From contig NZ_JAMYJR010000001.1 of NCBI RefSeq assembly GCF_024137025.1, forward strand, positions 310,001 to 374,000: a stretch of DNA of 64,000 nucleotides, given 5' to 3'. Both the position numbers and the translations under genes were made by a program. The stretch is from Paractinoplanes aksuensis (lineage in GTDB: Bacteria > Actinomycetota > Actinomycetes > Mycobacteriales > Micromonosporaceae). The notes under the pieces were generated by a model. The model did not search any database and was not told the DNA's origin. It worked only from the letters and a program-made list of their open reading frames with translations. How positions within the stretch are numbered: the stretch's first letter is position 1; each line of letters begins with the position of its first letter. This document shows, in pieces, positions 1-8,349 of the stretch.

Positions 1-357
1 AACACCGTCGCCGCCAACGAGGCGCTCGTGCTCGACGCCGCCCGCCGCTACCCGCATCTCGATGTCTTCGGGCTCAACCCGGGATTCGTGAAGTCCGGCA
101 TCCGGAGCAACCTGTTCGGCGAGGGATCGTGGCGCTACCGGCTCATGGAGGCGGCGCTGGCTCCGATCTACACCAAGCCGAGCGTGTACGCGGACCGGGT
201 GCTGCCGCTGCTCTCGACCGACGCGCCCAGCGGCACGATGTTCAACCGCAAGGGCGCCGCGATCCCCGCTTCGCCGGTCCTGACGCCCGACCGGGTGACC
301 GCCTTCATGGCGGCCTCGGAACGTCTGGTGGCGAAGACGGGGATCACAGTGCCCTGA
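1..357 (+). CDS. Short-chain dehydrogenase/reductase, C-terminal part
   Basis: The reading frame is open from the first base of the window, so the gene starts upstream. About 118 residues are visible. They include the segment LDVFGLNPGFVKSGIRSNLF, typical of the substrate-binding part of classical SDRs, where an NPG(F/W)V(K/R)T-like motif follows the nicotinamide site. The Rossmann Gly motif and the catalytic Tyr/Lys lie outside the window, so cofactor and substrate cannot be judged. The gene ends at TGA and is followed by about 225 bp without a convincing gene before a convergent gene. Confidence 0.7.
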   Translation, partial: NTVAANEALVLDAARRYPHLDVFGLNPGFVKSGIRSNLFGEGSWRYRLMEAALAPIYTKPSVYADRVLPLLSTDAPSGTMFNRKGAAIPASPVLTPDRVTAFMAASERLVAKTGITVP

Positions 358-584
358 ACGTCGTCCGCTCCAGCGCGTGGCCTGCTGACAGGTGTGGTCG
401 CGTGCGGCGGCGACGGCAGGCCCGGGAGATCGGTCGCCACCCGCGACAACGACCGCAAGCTGCGCTCGAGCGATCGAGCAGCCGCGGGAAGACCGAGTCG
501 CGGTGAGGTCAGTGCTGCCGGATGGTCAAGGCCGGGCAACAGTGGGTCAGCACTGCCGCCCGGCCGGAACCGAGTCGGGGTGGG

Positions 585-1718
585 TCAGCGCTGCTGCAGG
601 ATCGCGAGCTTGGTGTAGGCGACGCTGAGGACGTCGGGCTTGCCGTCGCCGGTGACGTCGGCGATGGCCAGGGCGTCGGCCTGGTTGCCGACGCCGTCGA
701 CCTGGTTGGCTGTGTAGATGCCGAGGCGTCCCGTCGACTGCTGCAGGTAGACGCTGGCCGCCAGCCAGTTGAAGTGGGCCGCGACCAGGTCGTTGCGGCC
801 GTCACCGGTGAGGTCGCCGATGGCCAGGCCGACCGGGCAGTCGTACGCCGGATACACCGTGGGGGCCGGGTTCAGCCCGCCGGCCCGCTGGGCGAACACG
901 TTGACCGCGGCCCCGGGCTGGTTCTCCATCACGCTCAGCACCAGATCGGCCTTCCTGTCGCCGGTGACGTCGCCGACCGCCGCGGCCATGGTGAGGCTGC
1001 CCGAGCCGCGGTAGGTGGTGGCCGCCGCGTACGAGCCGTTGGCCTGCCGCAGGCGCACCCACGCGCCGGATCCGTACGACTGGGCCACGTCGAGCCGTCC
1101 GTCGGCGTTGAAGTCGGCCACGAAGACCTGGTCGAACGGGGTGACGTCGGGCACCGGGGCGGTGAGCGTGACCGAGGCCGGGAACGTCTTGGTCGTCGTC
1201 TGGTGGTGCACGCGCACCTGACCGATGCCCGCGCTCACGATCAGATCGCGGCGGCCGTCGGCGTTGATGTCGGCGATTGCCACGTCCTCGGCGGTGCCGG
1301 GAACCAGGACAGGGGCGGCCAGCTTGCCGCTGCGCTGGTAGAAGACGTCGACGCCCTTCGAGGTGGCCATGGCCACGTCGGTGCGTCCGTCGCCGTCGAG
1401 GTCGCCGGTGGCCAGGCGTACGTCGTGATAAGTGCCGTGCCCAGCCAGGCGGGTCGGCGCGCCGTAGGTGCGGTCGGCCCGCTGGGCGAACACGAGCAGC
1501 GCGCTGGTCTGCGTGTTGTCGGCGGGCCCGAGCCCGGCCAGGATGTCGGGCCGCCCGTCCCCGGTCACGTCGGCCACCGCCACCGCGTTGGTCTCGGTCG
1601 AGCCGGTGTTCAGGTAGCGCACCGGCAGAAAAGTCCCGCTGCTGGCGGCCGAGGCGACCCCCGGCGTCAGCGCGACGACGAGCCCCACCGTGGCGAGGCA
1701 GGCCACACCTGTCTTCAC
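585..1718 (-). CDS. Secreted FG-GAP/VCBS repeat protein
   Basis: The protein has 377 residues. An N-terminal signal peptide (about residues 1-25, ending ...GVASAASS) is followed by about six repeats built around DxxGDGRxD motifs such as DVTGDGRPDI, DLDGDGRTDV and DLTGDGRNDL. These are the calcium-binding loops of FG-GAP/VCBS beta-propeller blades, so this is probably a secreted seven-bladed propeller. No catalytic domain is visible. The GTG start is chosen because it precedes the signal peptide directly and has a GGGGA ribosome site. Such proteins are common in actinomycete secretomes and their function is unknown. The secreted lyase at 3817-6009 belongs to a different family but also has propeller-like DVDGDGQ motifs. 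Confidence 0.85.
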   Translation of the reverse strand: MKTGVACLATVGLVVALTPGVASAASSGTFLPVRYLNTGSTETNAVAVADVTGDGRPDILAGLGPADNTQTSALLVFAQRADRTYGAPTRLAGHGTYHDVRLATGDLDGDGRTDVAMATSKGVDVFYQRSGKLAAPVLVPGTAEDVAIADINADGRRDLIVSAGIGQVRVHHQTTTKTFPASVTLTAPVPDVTPFDQVFVADFNADGRLDVAQSYGSGAWVRLRQANGSYAAATTYRGSGSLTMAAAVGDVTGDRKADLVLSVMENQPGAAVNVFAQRAGGLNPAPTVYPAYDCPVGLAIGDLTGDGRNDLVAAHFNWLAASVYLQQSTGRLGIYTANQVDGVGNQADALAIADVTGDGKPDVLSVAYTKLAILQQR

Positions 1719-2205
1719 TTGTATCCCCGTTCGTCAGTCCACCATGGACGGCGCTCCATTTCCCCGCGCGACAGCCCGTCAAACGTGAAAGATCATCGGT
1801 TACGGAAGACTGCTGTCACCGGTGGCCTTTGTCGGCAAATGGCCATTGCGCCATCCGTCTTTCCCGGGTCCGTAGTCAGTTCGGCCGGGCCGCGTCCGGA
1901 GCCTGCCCCGGCCAGCACTGCCTTGCCCCGAGTTCCATGGCCGCGGTCTGCCCCGGTCAACCGACGCCGCGATCGAAGTGCCGGCGTCCCGGTTCGGACG
2001 TGCGAAGACTCTGCGGCCGCGCGGCCCAGGCTCACACGGCGGTCGTCGGCAGGCTGGGGTGCGTGGTGGTCGCTCGTGGCTGGTCGGCGGGTGGCAGAGC
2101 GGGCAGGTCGTGAGGTGGCCGAACGCGGTCCTGGTCGTTCGTGGGCCGGGCCGCCGGGGGTGCGTGCTGCGAACTGGGCGGGGCGGTCGTTGCCGGATGG
2201 GGCGG
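1719..2205. other. Intergenic region, no gene seen
   Basis: This 487-bp stretch lies between the ABC ATPase-like gene ending at 2206 and the secreted propeller gene starting at 1718. Long ORFs cross it in the plus frames, but their translations are Arg/Gly/Pro-rich and are antisense shadows. No hairpin, riboswitch motif or repeat stands out. It should hold the promoter of the secreted propeller gene. Confidence 0.5.
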
Positions 2206-2844
2206 TCAGTGGGCGACGGCCCCGACCGGCTCGGCGGTGGAGCCGGTGAGGCGCCGGTACTCCGGGTCGTCGCGGTTCAGGACGGTCAGCTTTCCGGCGG
2301 TGAGGACGGCGATCTGGTCGGCGTAGGGGCCGGGGCGGGTGGTGGCGGCCAGGACCGTCAGGCCGGTGCCGGCGAGATTGGCCGGCACCTGCGGGTCGAG
2401 TTCGGGGGCGTCCAGCACCAGCAGGCGCGGGCGGCGGAGCACGGCGCGGGCGAGGCCGACCTGGAGGCGGTGGGCGGCCGGGTCGTCGGTCAGGGTCAGG
2501 CCGGCGATGCGCAGGGCCTCGGCCAGTTCCGCGTCGTCGCAGGTCGCGCCCAGCGTGACGTTGTCGCGAACCGAACCCGGGGTCAGGAACGGGCGGGCGG
2601 TCACCACGGCCACGCTCGAAGCCAGGACATCCTCACCCAGTCGGCGCACGTCGACGCCGTCGAAGCGCACCGAGCCCTCGGCCGGTGCGAGTCCGGCGGC
2701 CAGATCGAGCAACGTCGTCGCCTCCGGGCCGACCACGGCGGTCAGCGAGCCCGGCGGCAGCACCAGGTTCGCGCCGACCAGAACCCGGCGGCCGCCCCGG
2801 ACAACCCCGGCTTCATTCATCTCCACCCGCACCAAGTGGATCAC
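2206..2844 (-). CDS. Degenerate ABC-transporter ATPase-like protein
   Basis: The protein has about 212 residues and the overall layout of an ABC nucleotide-binding domain: VLVGANLVLPPGSLTAVVG, then a Q-loop-like stretch, ARAVLRRPRLLVLDAPELD in the Walker B position, and a C-terminal tail like DQIAVLTAGKLTVL. The key motifs are lost. Walker A reads GPEATTLLDL, with no invariant Lys and no GKS/T. The LSGGQ signature is replaced by AHRLQVGLARAVL. Walker B lacks the catalytic Glu (DAPE instead of DEP). It cannot be expected to bind or split ATP normally. It may be a decayed gene or a non-catalytic partner of the intact ATPase just upstream (2972-3619). The start is uncertain: GTG at 2844, with other GTG/ATG codons within 25 bases. 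Confidence 0.6.
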   Translation of the reverse strand: MIHLVRVEMNEAGVVRGGRRVLVGANLVLPPGSLTAVVGPEATTLLDLAAGLAPAEGSVRFDGVDVRRLGEDVLASSVAVVTARPFLTPGSVRDNVTLGATCDDAELAEALRIAGLTLTDDPAAHRLQVGLARAVLRRPRLLVLDAPELDPQVPANLAGTGLTVLAATTRPGPYADQIAVLTAGKLTVLNRDDPEYRRLTGSTAEPVGAVAH

Positions 2845-2971
2845 CCCCTGAACAAATCCCTCAATCGCCTATCAAGCTAGTAGGTCTTAGGGGTGTGTGT
2901 CCATCCACCGATGGAAGGGCCAGATTAGGGCCGTTCCTCGGCCGATGGGGAGAGGTTTCACCCGGCCGGGG

Positions 2972-3619
2972 TCAGTCGGTCGGCTCAGGTGTCAGCAGGC
3001 GGCCCGAGCGGAGCGGCATTAGGGCGTCGGCCAGGTCGATGATGCGCTGATCATGGGTGGCCACCAGCACCAGGGTGCCGGCGGCCACGGCGGCGGTGAG
3101 GGTGGCCAGCACGAGGGCCACGTGGTCGTCGTCCTGGTGGGCGGTGGGCTCGTCGAGCAGGGCCACGGCCGGGGTCAGGGACAGGGTGCGGGCCAGGGCG
3201 GTGCGCTGCTGCTCGCCCAGCGACGTGTCGTGGGCCGGGCGGCCGGCCAGCGCGTCCAGGCCCAGGCGGGTCAGCAGGTCGGGGTCGGGGTCGCGGCCGC
3301 GCAGGCGGGCCGGGAGCTGGGCGTTCTCGGCCACCGTCAGCTCGGGGGCCAGGGCCGGGCGCTGGGGGAGCAGAGCCACGCGGGCCCAGTCGTGCACCGA
3401 GGTGGCCCGTTTGCCGTCGACCGTGACCTCGCCCCGGGTCGGCGCCATGATGCCGGCCACCAGGTGCAGCAGCGTCGATTTGCCGGAACCGGACCGGCCG
3501 GCCAGCACGGCCAGCCGGGCCGGGGGCAGGGCCAGGCTGACCTCGCTGAGCACGGCGGTCGTGCCGCGCAGGTGGGTCACCGCGTCCACTCGTACGAGAT
3601 CAGCCGTCACCCGGCCCAT
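2972..3619 (-). CDS. ABC transporter ATP-binding protein (LolD/MacB-like)
   Basis: The protein has 215 residues and intact motifs: Walker A GRSGSGKST (about residue 40), a Q-loop LLPQRP, a variant signature SLGEQQRTALARTL, Walker B VALLDEPTAHQD and an H-loop VATHDQR. It resembles the small stand-alone ATPases of LolD/MacB-type systems. The frame extends far upstream, but that part is Pro/Arg-rich noise, so ATG at 3619 (MGRVTADLVRVDAV) is chosen because the ABC fold begins there. No permease gene is adjacent. The next gene downstream on the same strand is the motif-less ATPase at 2206-2844, and the two may form a pair. Confidence 0.85.
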   Translation of the reverse strand: MGRVTADLVRVDAVTHLRGTTAVLSEVSLALPPARLAVLAGRSGSGKSTLLHLVAGIMAPTRGEVTVDGKRATSVHDWARVALLPQRPALAPELTVAENAQLPARLRGRDPDPDLLTRLGLDALAGRPAHDTSLGEQQRTALARTLSLTPAVALLDEPTAHQDDDHVALVLATLTAAVAAGTLVLVATHDQRIIDLADALMPLRSGRLLTPEPTD

Positions 3620-3663
3620 CCTGCCTGACTCGCCGGCCGAGCAGGGACCCGTGGCGCCCGGCT

Positions 3664-3743
3664 CGCGGCGGGGCGAGGGAAGAAGCGCTGGGCTTGCGGC
3701 GGGCGAGGGCAGGAGTGCCTGGCGGGGCGAAGGTAGGGAGCGT
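3664..3743. repeat. Imperfect purine-rich tandem repeat
   Basis: In the gap between the ABC ATPase and the lyase, a unit like TGCGGCGGGCGAGGGCAGGA occurs about three times with a period of 28-30 bp (near 3664, 3694 and 3720). On the minus strand it reads LLPSP-type noise in the extended frame of the ATPase. I see no gene here. Confidence 0.4.
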
Positions 3744-3816
3744 CCGGCGGGTGCCGGGGTGAACAGAGGCGGCGCGCGGCGTGGGTTGGGGTTAGGGAGG
3801 AGGGCGGTGGGGCGGT

Positions 3817-6009
3817 TCAGCGGAGGGGAACGCGGCTCCAGCCGGTGTCGGCGGCCAGGTAGAAGCTCGGGTACGAGGGCTGGTTGTAAGTGGTCTGCTG
3901 GCGGGCCACCTCGACGCGGTACTGGCGGTCGTCCATCAGCGTGTACAGCTTGTGGCTGGTCGGCGCAGTGCTCAGATAGATGCGTACGGCCGTGCTGTCC
4001 GTGGTGCGGACCAGCAGTTCCTCGCGCCAGTCGCCCAGGATGTCGGCGACCAGGCTCGGGTTGCCCTTGGTGCCGTTGTTGGTGCGGGTGCCCTCGGCGG
4101 TCAGCACGGTGCCCCGCTGCCAGTCGTCGATGGTCGGGGTCACGTCGCCGGCACCGTTGACGATCTGGGTGGTCAGGTCGGGCGACCAGCGGATGCTCTG
4201 GTTGGTGCCGGGGATGGCGCCCGGAAGCACCTGGCCCTGGGCGGTGTGCAGGCCGAGCGCCTCCGAGCCGCCGGGCATACTGGCCCACGACTCGATGCCG
4301 GGGACGTCGGGCAGCACGTCGCCGATCATGCCCCGGCCGGTGTCGCGGCCGGAGTAACTGCCGAACAGCACCTCACCGGTCTGGGCGTCGCGCATGGCCA
4401 TGCCGTACGGAGCCGAAGTGCCGTTCTCATGCACGGTGAAGATCTCGAGGCCGGGGCGGTCGGGGTCGATGTCGGTGACGTGCATGGCGTCGCCGTGGCC
4501 GAGCCGCACCCGTTGGCCGGGGGCGGCGCTGCCCTCGGGGAGCACCCCGGTCGACGAATAGAGCAGGCGGCCGTCGTCGTCGATGGTCGCCGCGCCGTAC
4601 ACAATTTCCTGCCGGCCATCGCCGTCGACGTCGGCCGCGCTGAGTGAGTGGAAACCCTGGGTGGTCAGTTTCCCGAAGACGGGATCGGTGCCGTCGCGGC
4701 CGTGCGGGCTGTCGTTGAACGGGTTGGCCATCGGCACCCAGCCGCTGTCGACGTACCAGTTCTCGACCAGGTGGCGGCCGTTCCACCGGTACGCGACCAG
4801 GGTCGAGCGGGTGTAGTAGCCGCGCGCGAAGACGGCTGAGGGGTGGCGCCCGTCGAGGTAGGCGACGCCGGCCAGGAAGCGGTCGACCCGGTTGGCCGGC
4901 TCGATCCGCGGCATGGCGTAGTCGCCCCACATAAGTCCGTCGTCGTGGCGGCCGGGCTTGTAGGGCACTGTCTCCAGTTCGCGTCCGGTGGCGCCCTCGA
5001 ACACGGTCAGGTATTCGGGTCCGTCGACGATGAAGCCCTGGAACGTACGCAGTACGTTGCGAGCGCTGCGGGCCGGCGCATACACGTCGATGAAGTAGTC
5101 GGCGAGCTCCTCGGCGCTGCGACCCGCGGGCGTGAGGCCGAGCGCCGCGTCGACCGTGGCCGGCCAGCGCCCCGCCACCACCTCGGGATGGGTGGCCCAG
5201 CCCCGGAACATGGCGACGAGATGCTCGTGGTAGCCGGCCGCGCTGAGCCGGTAGTCGTCGGTGTTCCGATAGCCGCGGGCCGTGTCGGCCCGGGGGAGGG
5301 TGATGAAGCGGCTCTGCCCGTTGCGGACGGTGCGCGTACCGGGGGCGGTCTTCATCATGATCTCGGCCCGGCCGTCGCCGTCGAAGTCGTACACCAGGAA
5401 CTGTGTGTAGTGGGCGCCGGCCCGGATGTTCACGCCGAGGTCGATCCGGTGCCGCAGTGTGCCGTCGAGCTCGTACGTGTCGACGTAGACCGGCCCGGTG
5501 TAGCCGATCTGCGACACGTCCTTCGAGTTCGACGGATCCCACTTCACGACGTACTCGTTCTGCCCGTCGCCGTCCACGTCGGCCACGCTCATGTCGTTGG
5601 CCGCATACGTGTACGCCTCCCCGGCCGGTGTCACGCCGTCGGCCGGCTTCCGCAGCGGTAGGTCGAAGTGGTTCGTGGCGCTGGTGGCGGTGGGCTCGCT
5701 GCGCTTACCGCCGATGGCCGCGACCTGGTAACGGGAAGTGGCGCTGCCGCCCGGGTCCAGATAGTTGGTGCTGTCGGTGACGGTGGCGATCCGCCGGCCG
5801 TCCCGGAAGACGTGGAAGTTCGTGCCGGTCAGCCCGGTCGCGCTGTGCCCGGTGGCCTCGCGTTTGAACAGCCGCCAGCTGAGGAACGCGCCCTCGCTCG
5901 TCCCGGCGACCACGAGCCCGCGGTCCGGGCCGGGCGGCGCTTTGGCGGCCGCCGCGGCCGGGACAGCGAGCACGGTCAACGTCGTGGCGACAGCAAGAAT
6001 CGATCGCAC
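3817..6009 (-). CDS. Secreted rhamnogalacturonan lyase, polysaccharide lyase family 11
   Basis: The protein has 730 residues and a signal peptide (residues 1-23, MRSILAVATTLTVLAVPAAA). The rest follows the YesW/YesX pattern of PL11 enzymes: an N-terminal beta domain (GTNFHVFRDGRRIATVTDSTNY), then an eight-bladed propeller with calcium loops DVDGDGQNEYVVKWDPSNSKD, DFDGDGRAEIMMKTAPGT and DVDGDGRQEI, and a C-terminal DDRQYRVEVARQQTTYNQPSYPSFYL. PL11 enzymes cleave the rhamnose-galacturonate backbone of pectin by beta-elimination, outside the cell. The GTG start has a strong GGAGGG ribosome site 7 bases upstream. No extra carbohydrate-binding module is seen. The upstream palindromes at 6041-6080 suggest LacI-family control by a pectin-derived sugar. 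Confidence 0.92.
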   Translation of the reverse strand: MRSILAVATTLTVLAVPAAAAAKAPPGPDRGLVVAGTSEGAFLSWRLFKREATGHSATGLTGTNFHVFRDGRRIATVTDSTNYLDPGGSATSRYQVAAIGGKRSEPTATSATNHFDLPLRKPADGVTPAGEAYTYAANDMSVADVDGDGQNEYVVKWDPSNSKDVSQIGYTGPVYVDTYELDGTLRHRIDLGVNIRAGAHYTQFLVYDFDGDGRAEIMMKTAPGTRTVRNGQSRFITLPRADTARGYRNTDDYRLSAAGYHEHLVAMFRGWATHPEVVAGRWPATVDAALGLTPAGRSAEELADYFIDVYAPARSARNVLRTFQGFIVDGPEYLTVFEGATGRELETVPYKPGRHDDGLMWGDYAMPRIEPANRVDRFLAGVAYLDGRHPSAVFARGYYTRSTLVAYRWNGRHLVENWYVDSGWVPMANPFNDSPHGRDGTDPVFGKLTTQGFHSLSAADVDGDGRQEIVYGAATIDDDGRLLYSSTGVLPEGSAAPGQRVRLGHGDAMHVTDIDPDRPGLEIFTVHENGTSAPYGMAMRDAQTGEVLFGSYSGRDTGRGMIGDVLPDVPGIESWASMPGGSEALGLHTAQGQVLPGAIPGTNQSIRWSPDLTTQIVNGAGDVTPTIDDWQRGTVLTAEGTRTNNGTKGNPSLVADILGDWREELLVRTTDSTAVRIYLSTAPTSHKLYTLMDDRQYRVEVARQQTTYNQPSYPSFYLAADTGWSRVPLR

Positions 6010-6040
6010 GGCAAGCCCTCCAGGCCGGTGGATGTCCTGA

Positions 6041-6054
6041 GGTAAGCGCTTGCC
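6041..6054. promoter_or_regulatory. LacI-type operator 1 upstream of the lyase
   Basis: GGTAAGCGCTTGCC is an almost perfect palindrome with the central AAGCGCTT core usual for LacI/CcpA-type regulators. It lies 32 bases upstream of the lyase GTG start, where a bound repressor would block transcription. No LacI gene is adjacent; the only LacI sequence in the window is a remnant at 56 kb. Confidence 0.6.
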
Positions 6055-6062
6055 TGAGTGTG

Positions 6063-6080
6063 CATCGAAGCGTATCGATG
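6063..6080. promoter_or_regulatory. LacI-type operator 2 upstream of the lyase
   Basis: CATCGAAGCGTATCGATG has perfect 6-base arms (CATCGA/TCGATG) around AGCGTA. It is centred 24 bp from the first palindrome, between the lyase and the PepSY gene. Two such sites in tandem are usual for carbohydrate-utilisation repressors. Confidence 0.55.
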
Positions 6081-6099
6081 GTCAATGGCCTCGCGAAGT

Positions 6100-7536
6100 T
6101 CAGCTACCGGCGGGTGGCGGTGACACGGGGATCGACGAGCTGCGGCCCGACCGGGAGCGCCACGCGCCGACGGCCAGATCGACCAGCAGGAACGCCGCCA
6201 GCGGAATGCCGAACAGCGGAATCACCCAGGCCAGCCCGAACACGATCGGGACGCCGACCGCGATGCCCCACGGCGGCAGCGTCTGCCAGACCCCCCGCTC
6301 GACCGGCGGCGCGCCGACCAGCGCCCGCCGCCCGGCCCGGGTCGGCCGCCGCTGCCACCACATGCGGTAACCCCAGACGATGACGCAGAGCAACCCGATA
6401 GCCAGCGCCGCCAGCAGGATCTGGTTGGGCAGGCCGAACAGCATCCCCATGTGGGCGCTCACCCCGAGGCTCGTCAGCTGGGCCAGCAGGGGGTAGTCGG
6501 CGAAGTCGCTGCGGTCGACCACGGTGCTGCTCGCGGCATCAACGGCGATCTTGTCCTTGCGTACGGGAAATTCGCTGTCGTTCTGGGCCACCGTCCAGGC
6601 CGTGGCCGCGTCGGCGGGCACGCTCAGCTCGATCGGCCCGTCGAGCCCGTTGTCGCGCGCGACCTTCACCACCGCGTCGGCGGTGGCCGGGTCGAACGCC
6701 GCCACGCCCGACGCCCCGCCGTGGTGGCCGCCGCCGGCCGCCTCGACCCCGGTCGACAACGAGGGCGTCCGGGAGTCGAGCGCGTCCAGGGCCGCCCCGA
6801 AGTTCTCACCCGCGTAGCGCGACCAGGTGAGTCCCGTGGCCGAGAGGAACAACAGGCCGACGGTCAGCCAGACACCGGTGGCGGCGTGGAAACTGCGCGT
6901 CCGGCGCACACCCTTGCGGGCCGACAGGTCAGGGGCCAAGAGCTTTTTCGCCGTACGGTTGCCGCGCGTCCGCCGCCACCAGAGCGCGAGCCCACCGAGC
7001 GCGATGATCGCCAGCCAGCTCGCCGCGAACTCGGAGTAGTGCCGTCCGAGGTCGCCCAGCTGCAGGTTGCGATGGAAGTCGTCGAACCAGGTCTTCAGCG
7101 GCGTGTACGAGAACCAGGTGGTGAGCTGCCCCTTGACCTCGGCCGTGTACGGGTCGACGTAGACCGTGTGCTGCCGGTCGTTCGTCAGCGAGTCCACATT
7201 GAAGTCGACCTGCGTCGTGCCGTCACCCTCGCCGGGCCGGATCGTCGCGATCTCGCCGTCCGGATGGGCCTGCCGGGCCGCCGCCACCTGCTCGGCCAGC
7301 GGCCGCGGCGTGCCGTCAGTGCTGGCCACCGTCAGTTCGTTGCTGTAGACGAGGCTGTCGAGCTGCGGGGTGAGTGTGTAGGCGAGACCGGTGAGCGCGG
7401 CGACGAACAGGAACGGCGCGACGAAGATGCCCGCATAGAAGTGCAGACGTAACAGCAGCGCGCCGAAGCCGCTCGATTTCCGTTCCGGCCTCGGGGACGG
7501 CGCGGGCTTGACCTGTGTTTCGGGGGCGGCGGACAT
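6100..7536 (-). CDS. PepSY-associated transmembrane protein
   Basis: The protein has 478 residues from ATG at 7536, which has a clear GAGGAG site. An N-terminal transmembrane segment (LLLRLHFYAGIFVAPFLFVAALTGLAY) carries the conserved RLHFYAG and TG motifs of PepSY_TM proteins. It is followed by a periplasmic PepSY region (HTVYVDPYTAEV), a second helix with the motif KTWFDDFHRNL-QLGDLG, a third helix after RTRSFHAATGVWL, and C-terminal helices. The family is often linked to iron-siderophore reduction or to peptidase regulation. The longer start at 7560 is rejected because it would override the ribosome site. Confidence 0.85.
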   Translation of the reverse strand: MSAAPETQVKPAPSPRPERKSSGFGALLLRLHFYAGIFVAPFLFVAALTGLAYTLTPQLDSLVYSNELTVASTDGTPRPLAEQVAAARQAHPDGEIATIRPGEGDGTTQVDFNVDSLTNDRQHTVYVDPYTAEVKGQLTTWFSYTPLKTWFDDFHRNLQLGDLGRHYSEFAASWLAIIALGGLALWWRRTRGNRTAKKLLAPDLSARKGVRRTRSFHAATGVWLTVGLLFLSATGLTWSRYAGENFGAALDALDSRTPSLSTGVEAAGGGHHGGASGVAAFDPATADAVVKVARDNGLDGPIELSVPADAATAWTVAQNDSEFPVRKDKIAVDAASSTVVDRSDFADYPLLAQLTSLGVSAHMGMLFGLPNQILLAALAIGLLCVIVWGYRMWWQRRPTRAGRRALVGAPPVERGVWQTLPPWGIAVGVPIVFGLAWVIPLFGIPLAAFLLVDLAVGAWRSRSGRSSSIPVSPPPAGS

Positions 7537-7626
7537 GGGCTCCTCGTTCCGGGGGTCCACGACGACATGGGGGATGGTGCCGTGGGGTTTGTCGCTCCCC
7601 GGTCCGGGTTAGTTCCCAGCGATTTC

Positions 7627-8349
7627 TCAGTACTTTCGGGGCGGTGCGAACGGCCGTCCGTCCCGCAGGTGATCGTCGGCGATACGCACGGCCTTCCCGG
7701 GGTCGACCGACTCGTACCAGACGTCGCCCGGATGGACCACGACCATCGGGCCGAGGTTGCACGGGAAGAGGCAACCGGTCGAGGTGACCAGCACGTCGTC
7801 GTCGCCCAGCCCGTGCTCGCCGAGGCGCTCGCTCAGCGCGGTCGCAACCTCATTGGCGCCGTACGCCGTGCAGCGCGGGCCGCGGCACACGAGCACCTGG
7901 TGGCGGTGGCGGGTGATCTGCGACCAGGCCGGACTGCGGAACGGCCCCGGATTGCCGGTCAGCTCGGTGCGCGGGCCGTCGAGCGCCTCGCGGACGGCGT
8001 CGGTCAGGGCGGGCTGGGCGGCCAGCGCCGTGGTGACCGAGACGCGCAGGTCGCGGCCGCGGGATTCGCGCCAGTGGGCGACGGCCCGGCGGATCCACGT
8101 GTCGAGGTAGCGGTCGGGCGGCAGATGGGCGGGCACGAGCACGACCTCGCCGTCGGCCTCGTCCAGCGCGGCGTGCAGCGACGGGTCCGCGCCGTCGAGG
8201 AAGCAGGCGCGGGCGCCGACCGTCGCGGCCAGGCGGTGGATCGCGTCGTGGCCGCCGTGGTGGGTCACCGAGCGGGCGACCAGCAGCACGGTCATGTCGG
8301 GGGCCACCCTGCCGCCGGGCGCTTCACTCGGGCGGGGCGACTCGGTCAT
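7627..8349 (-). CDS. CbiX-like protein fused to a thioredoxin-like [2Fe-2S] domain
   Basis: The protein has 240 residues. Residues 15-150 follow the sirohydrochlorin chelatase (CbiX/CbiK) pattern: TVLLVARSVTHHGGHDAIHRLAAT..., then VLVPAHLPPDRYLDTWI. Residues 160-240 form a thioredoxin-like ferredoxin with CRGPRC and STGCLFPCNLGP, whose Cys spacing suits a [2Fe-2S] cluster. CbiX proteins insert cobalt or iron into tetrapyrroles. The fused cluster may serve a redox step or stabilise the chelatase. ATG at 8349 overlaps the stop of the upstream ATPase (ATGA), so this is the last gene of the B12-riboswitch-controlled importer operon. Whether it makes or remodels the corrin, or handles cobalt, is inference. 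Confidence 0.75.
   Translation of the reverse strand: MTESPRPSEAPGGRVAPDMTVLLVARSVTHHGGHDAIHRLAATVGARACFLDGADPSLHAALDEADGEVVLVPAHLPPDRYLDTWIRRAVAHWRESRGRDLRVSVTTALAAQPALTDAVREALDGPRTELTGNPGPFRSPAWSQITRHRHQVLVCRGPRCTAYGANEVATALSERLGEHGLGDDDVLVTSTGCLFPCNLGPMVVVHPGDVWYESVDPGKAVRIADDHLRDGRPFAPPRKY

Noticed and set aside
38..585. Small ORFs between 357 and 585
   Set aside because: They are under 80 codons, Arg/Ser-rich and without start signals.
522..2249. Plus-strand ORF of 575 codons
   Set aside because: It is antisense to the FG-GAP gene, is Gly/Arg/Val-rich, and has no domain or ribosome site. High-GC genes produce such open antisense frames.
2972..4288. N-terminal extension of the ABC ATPase by 220 codons
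   Set aside because: The added part is Pro/Arg/His-rich noise overlapping the lyase gene; the ABC fold starts at 3619.
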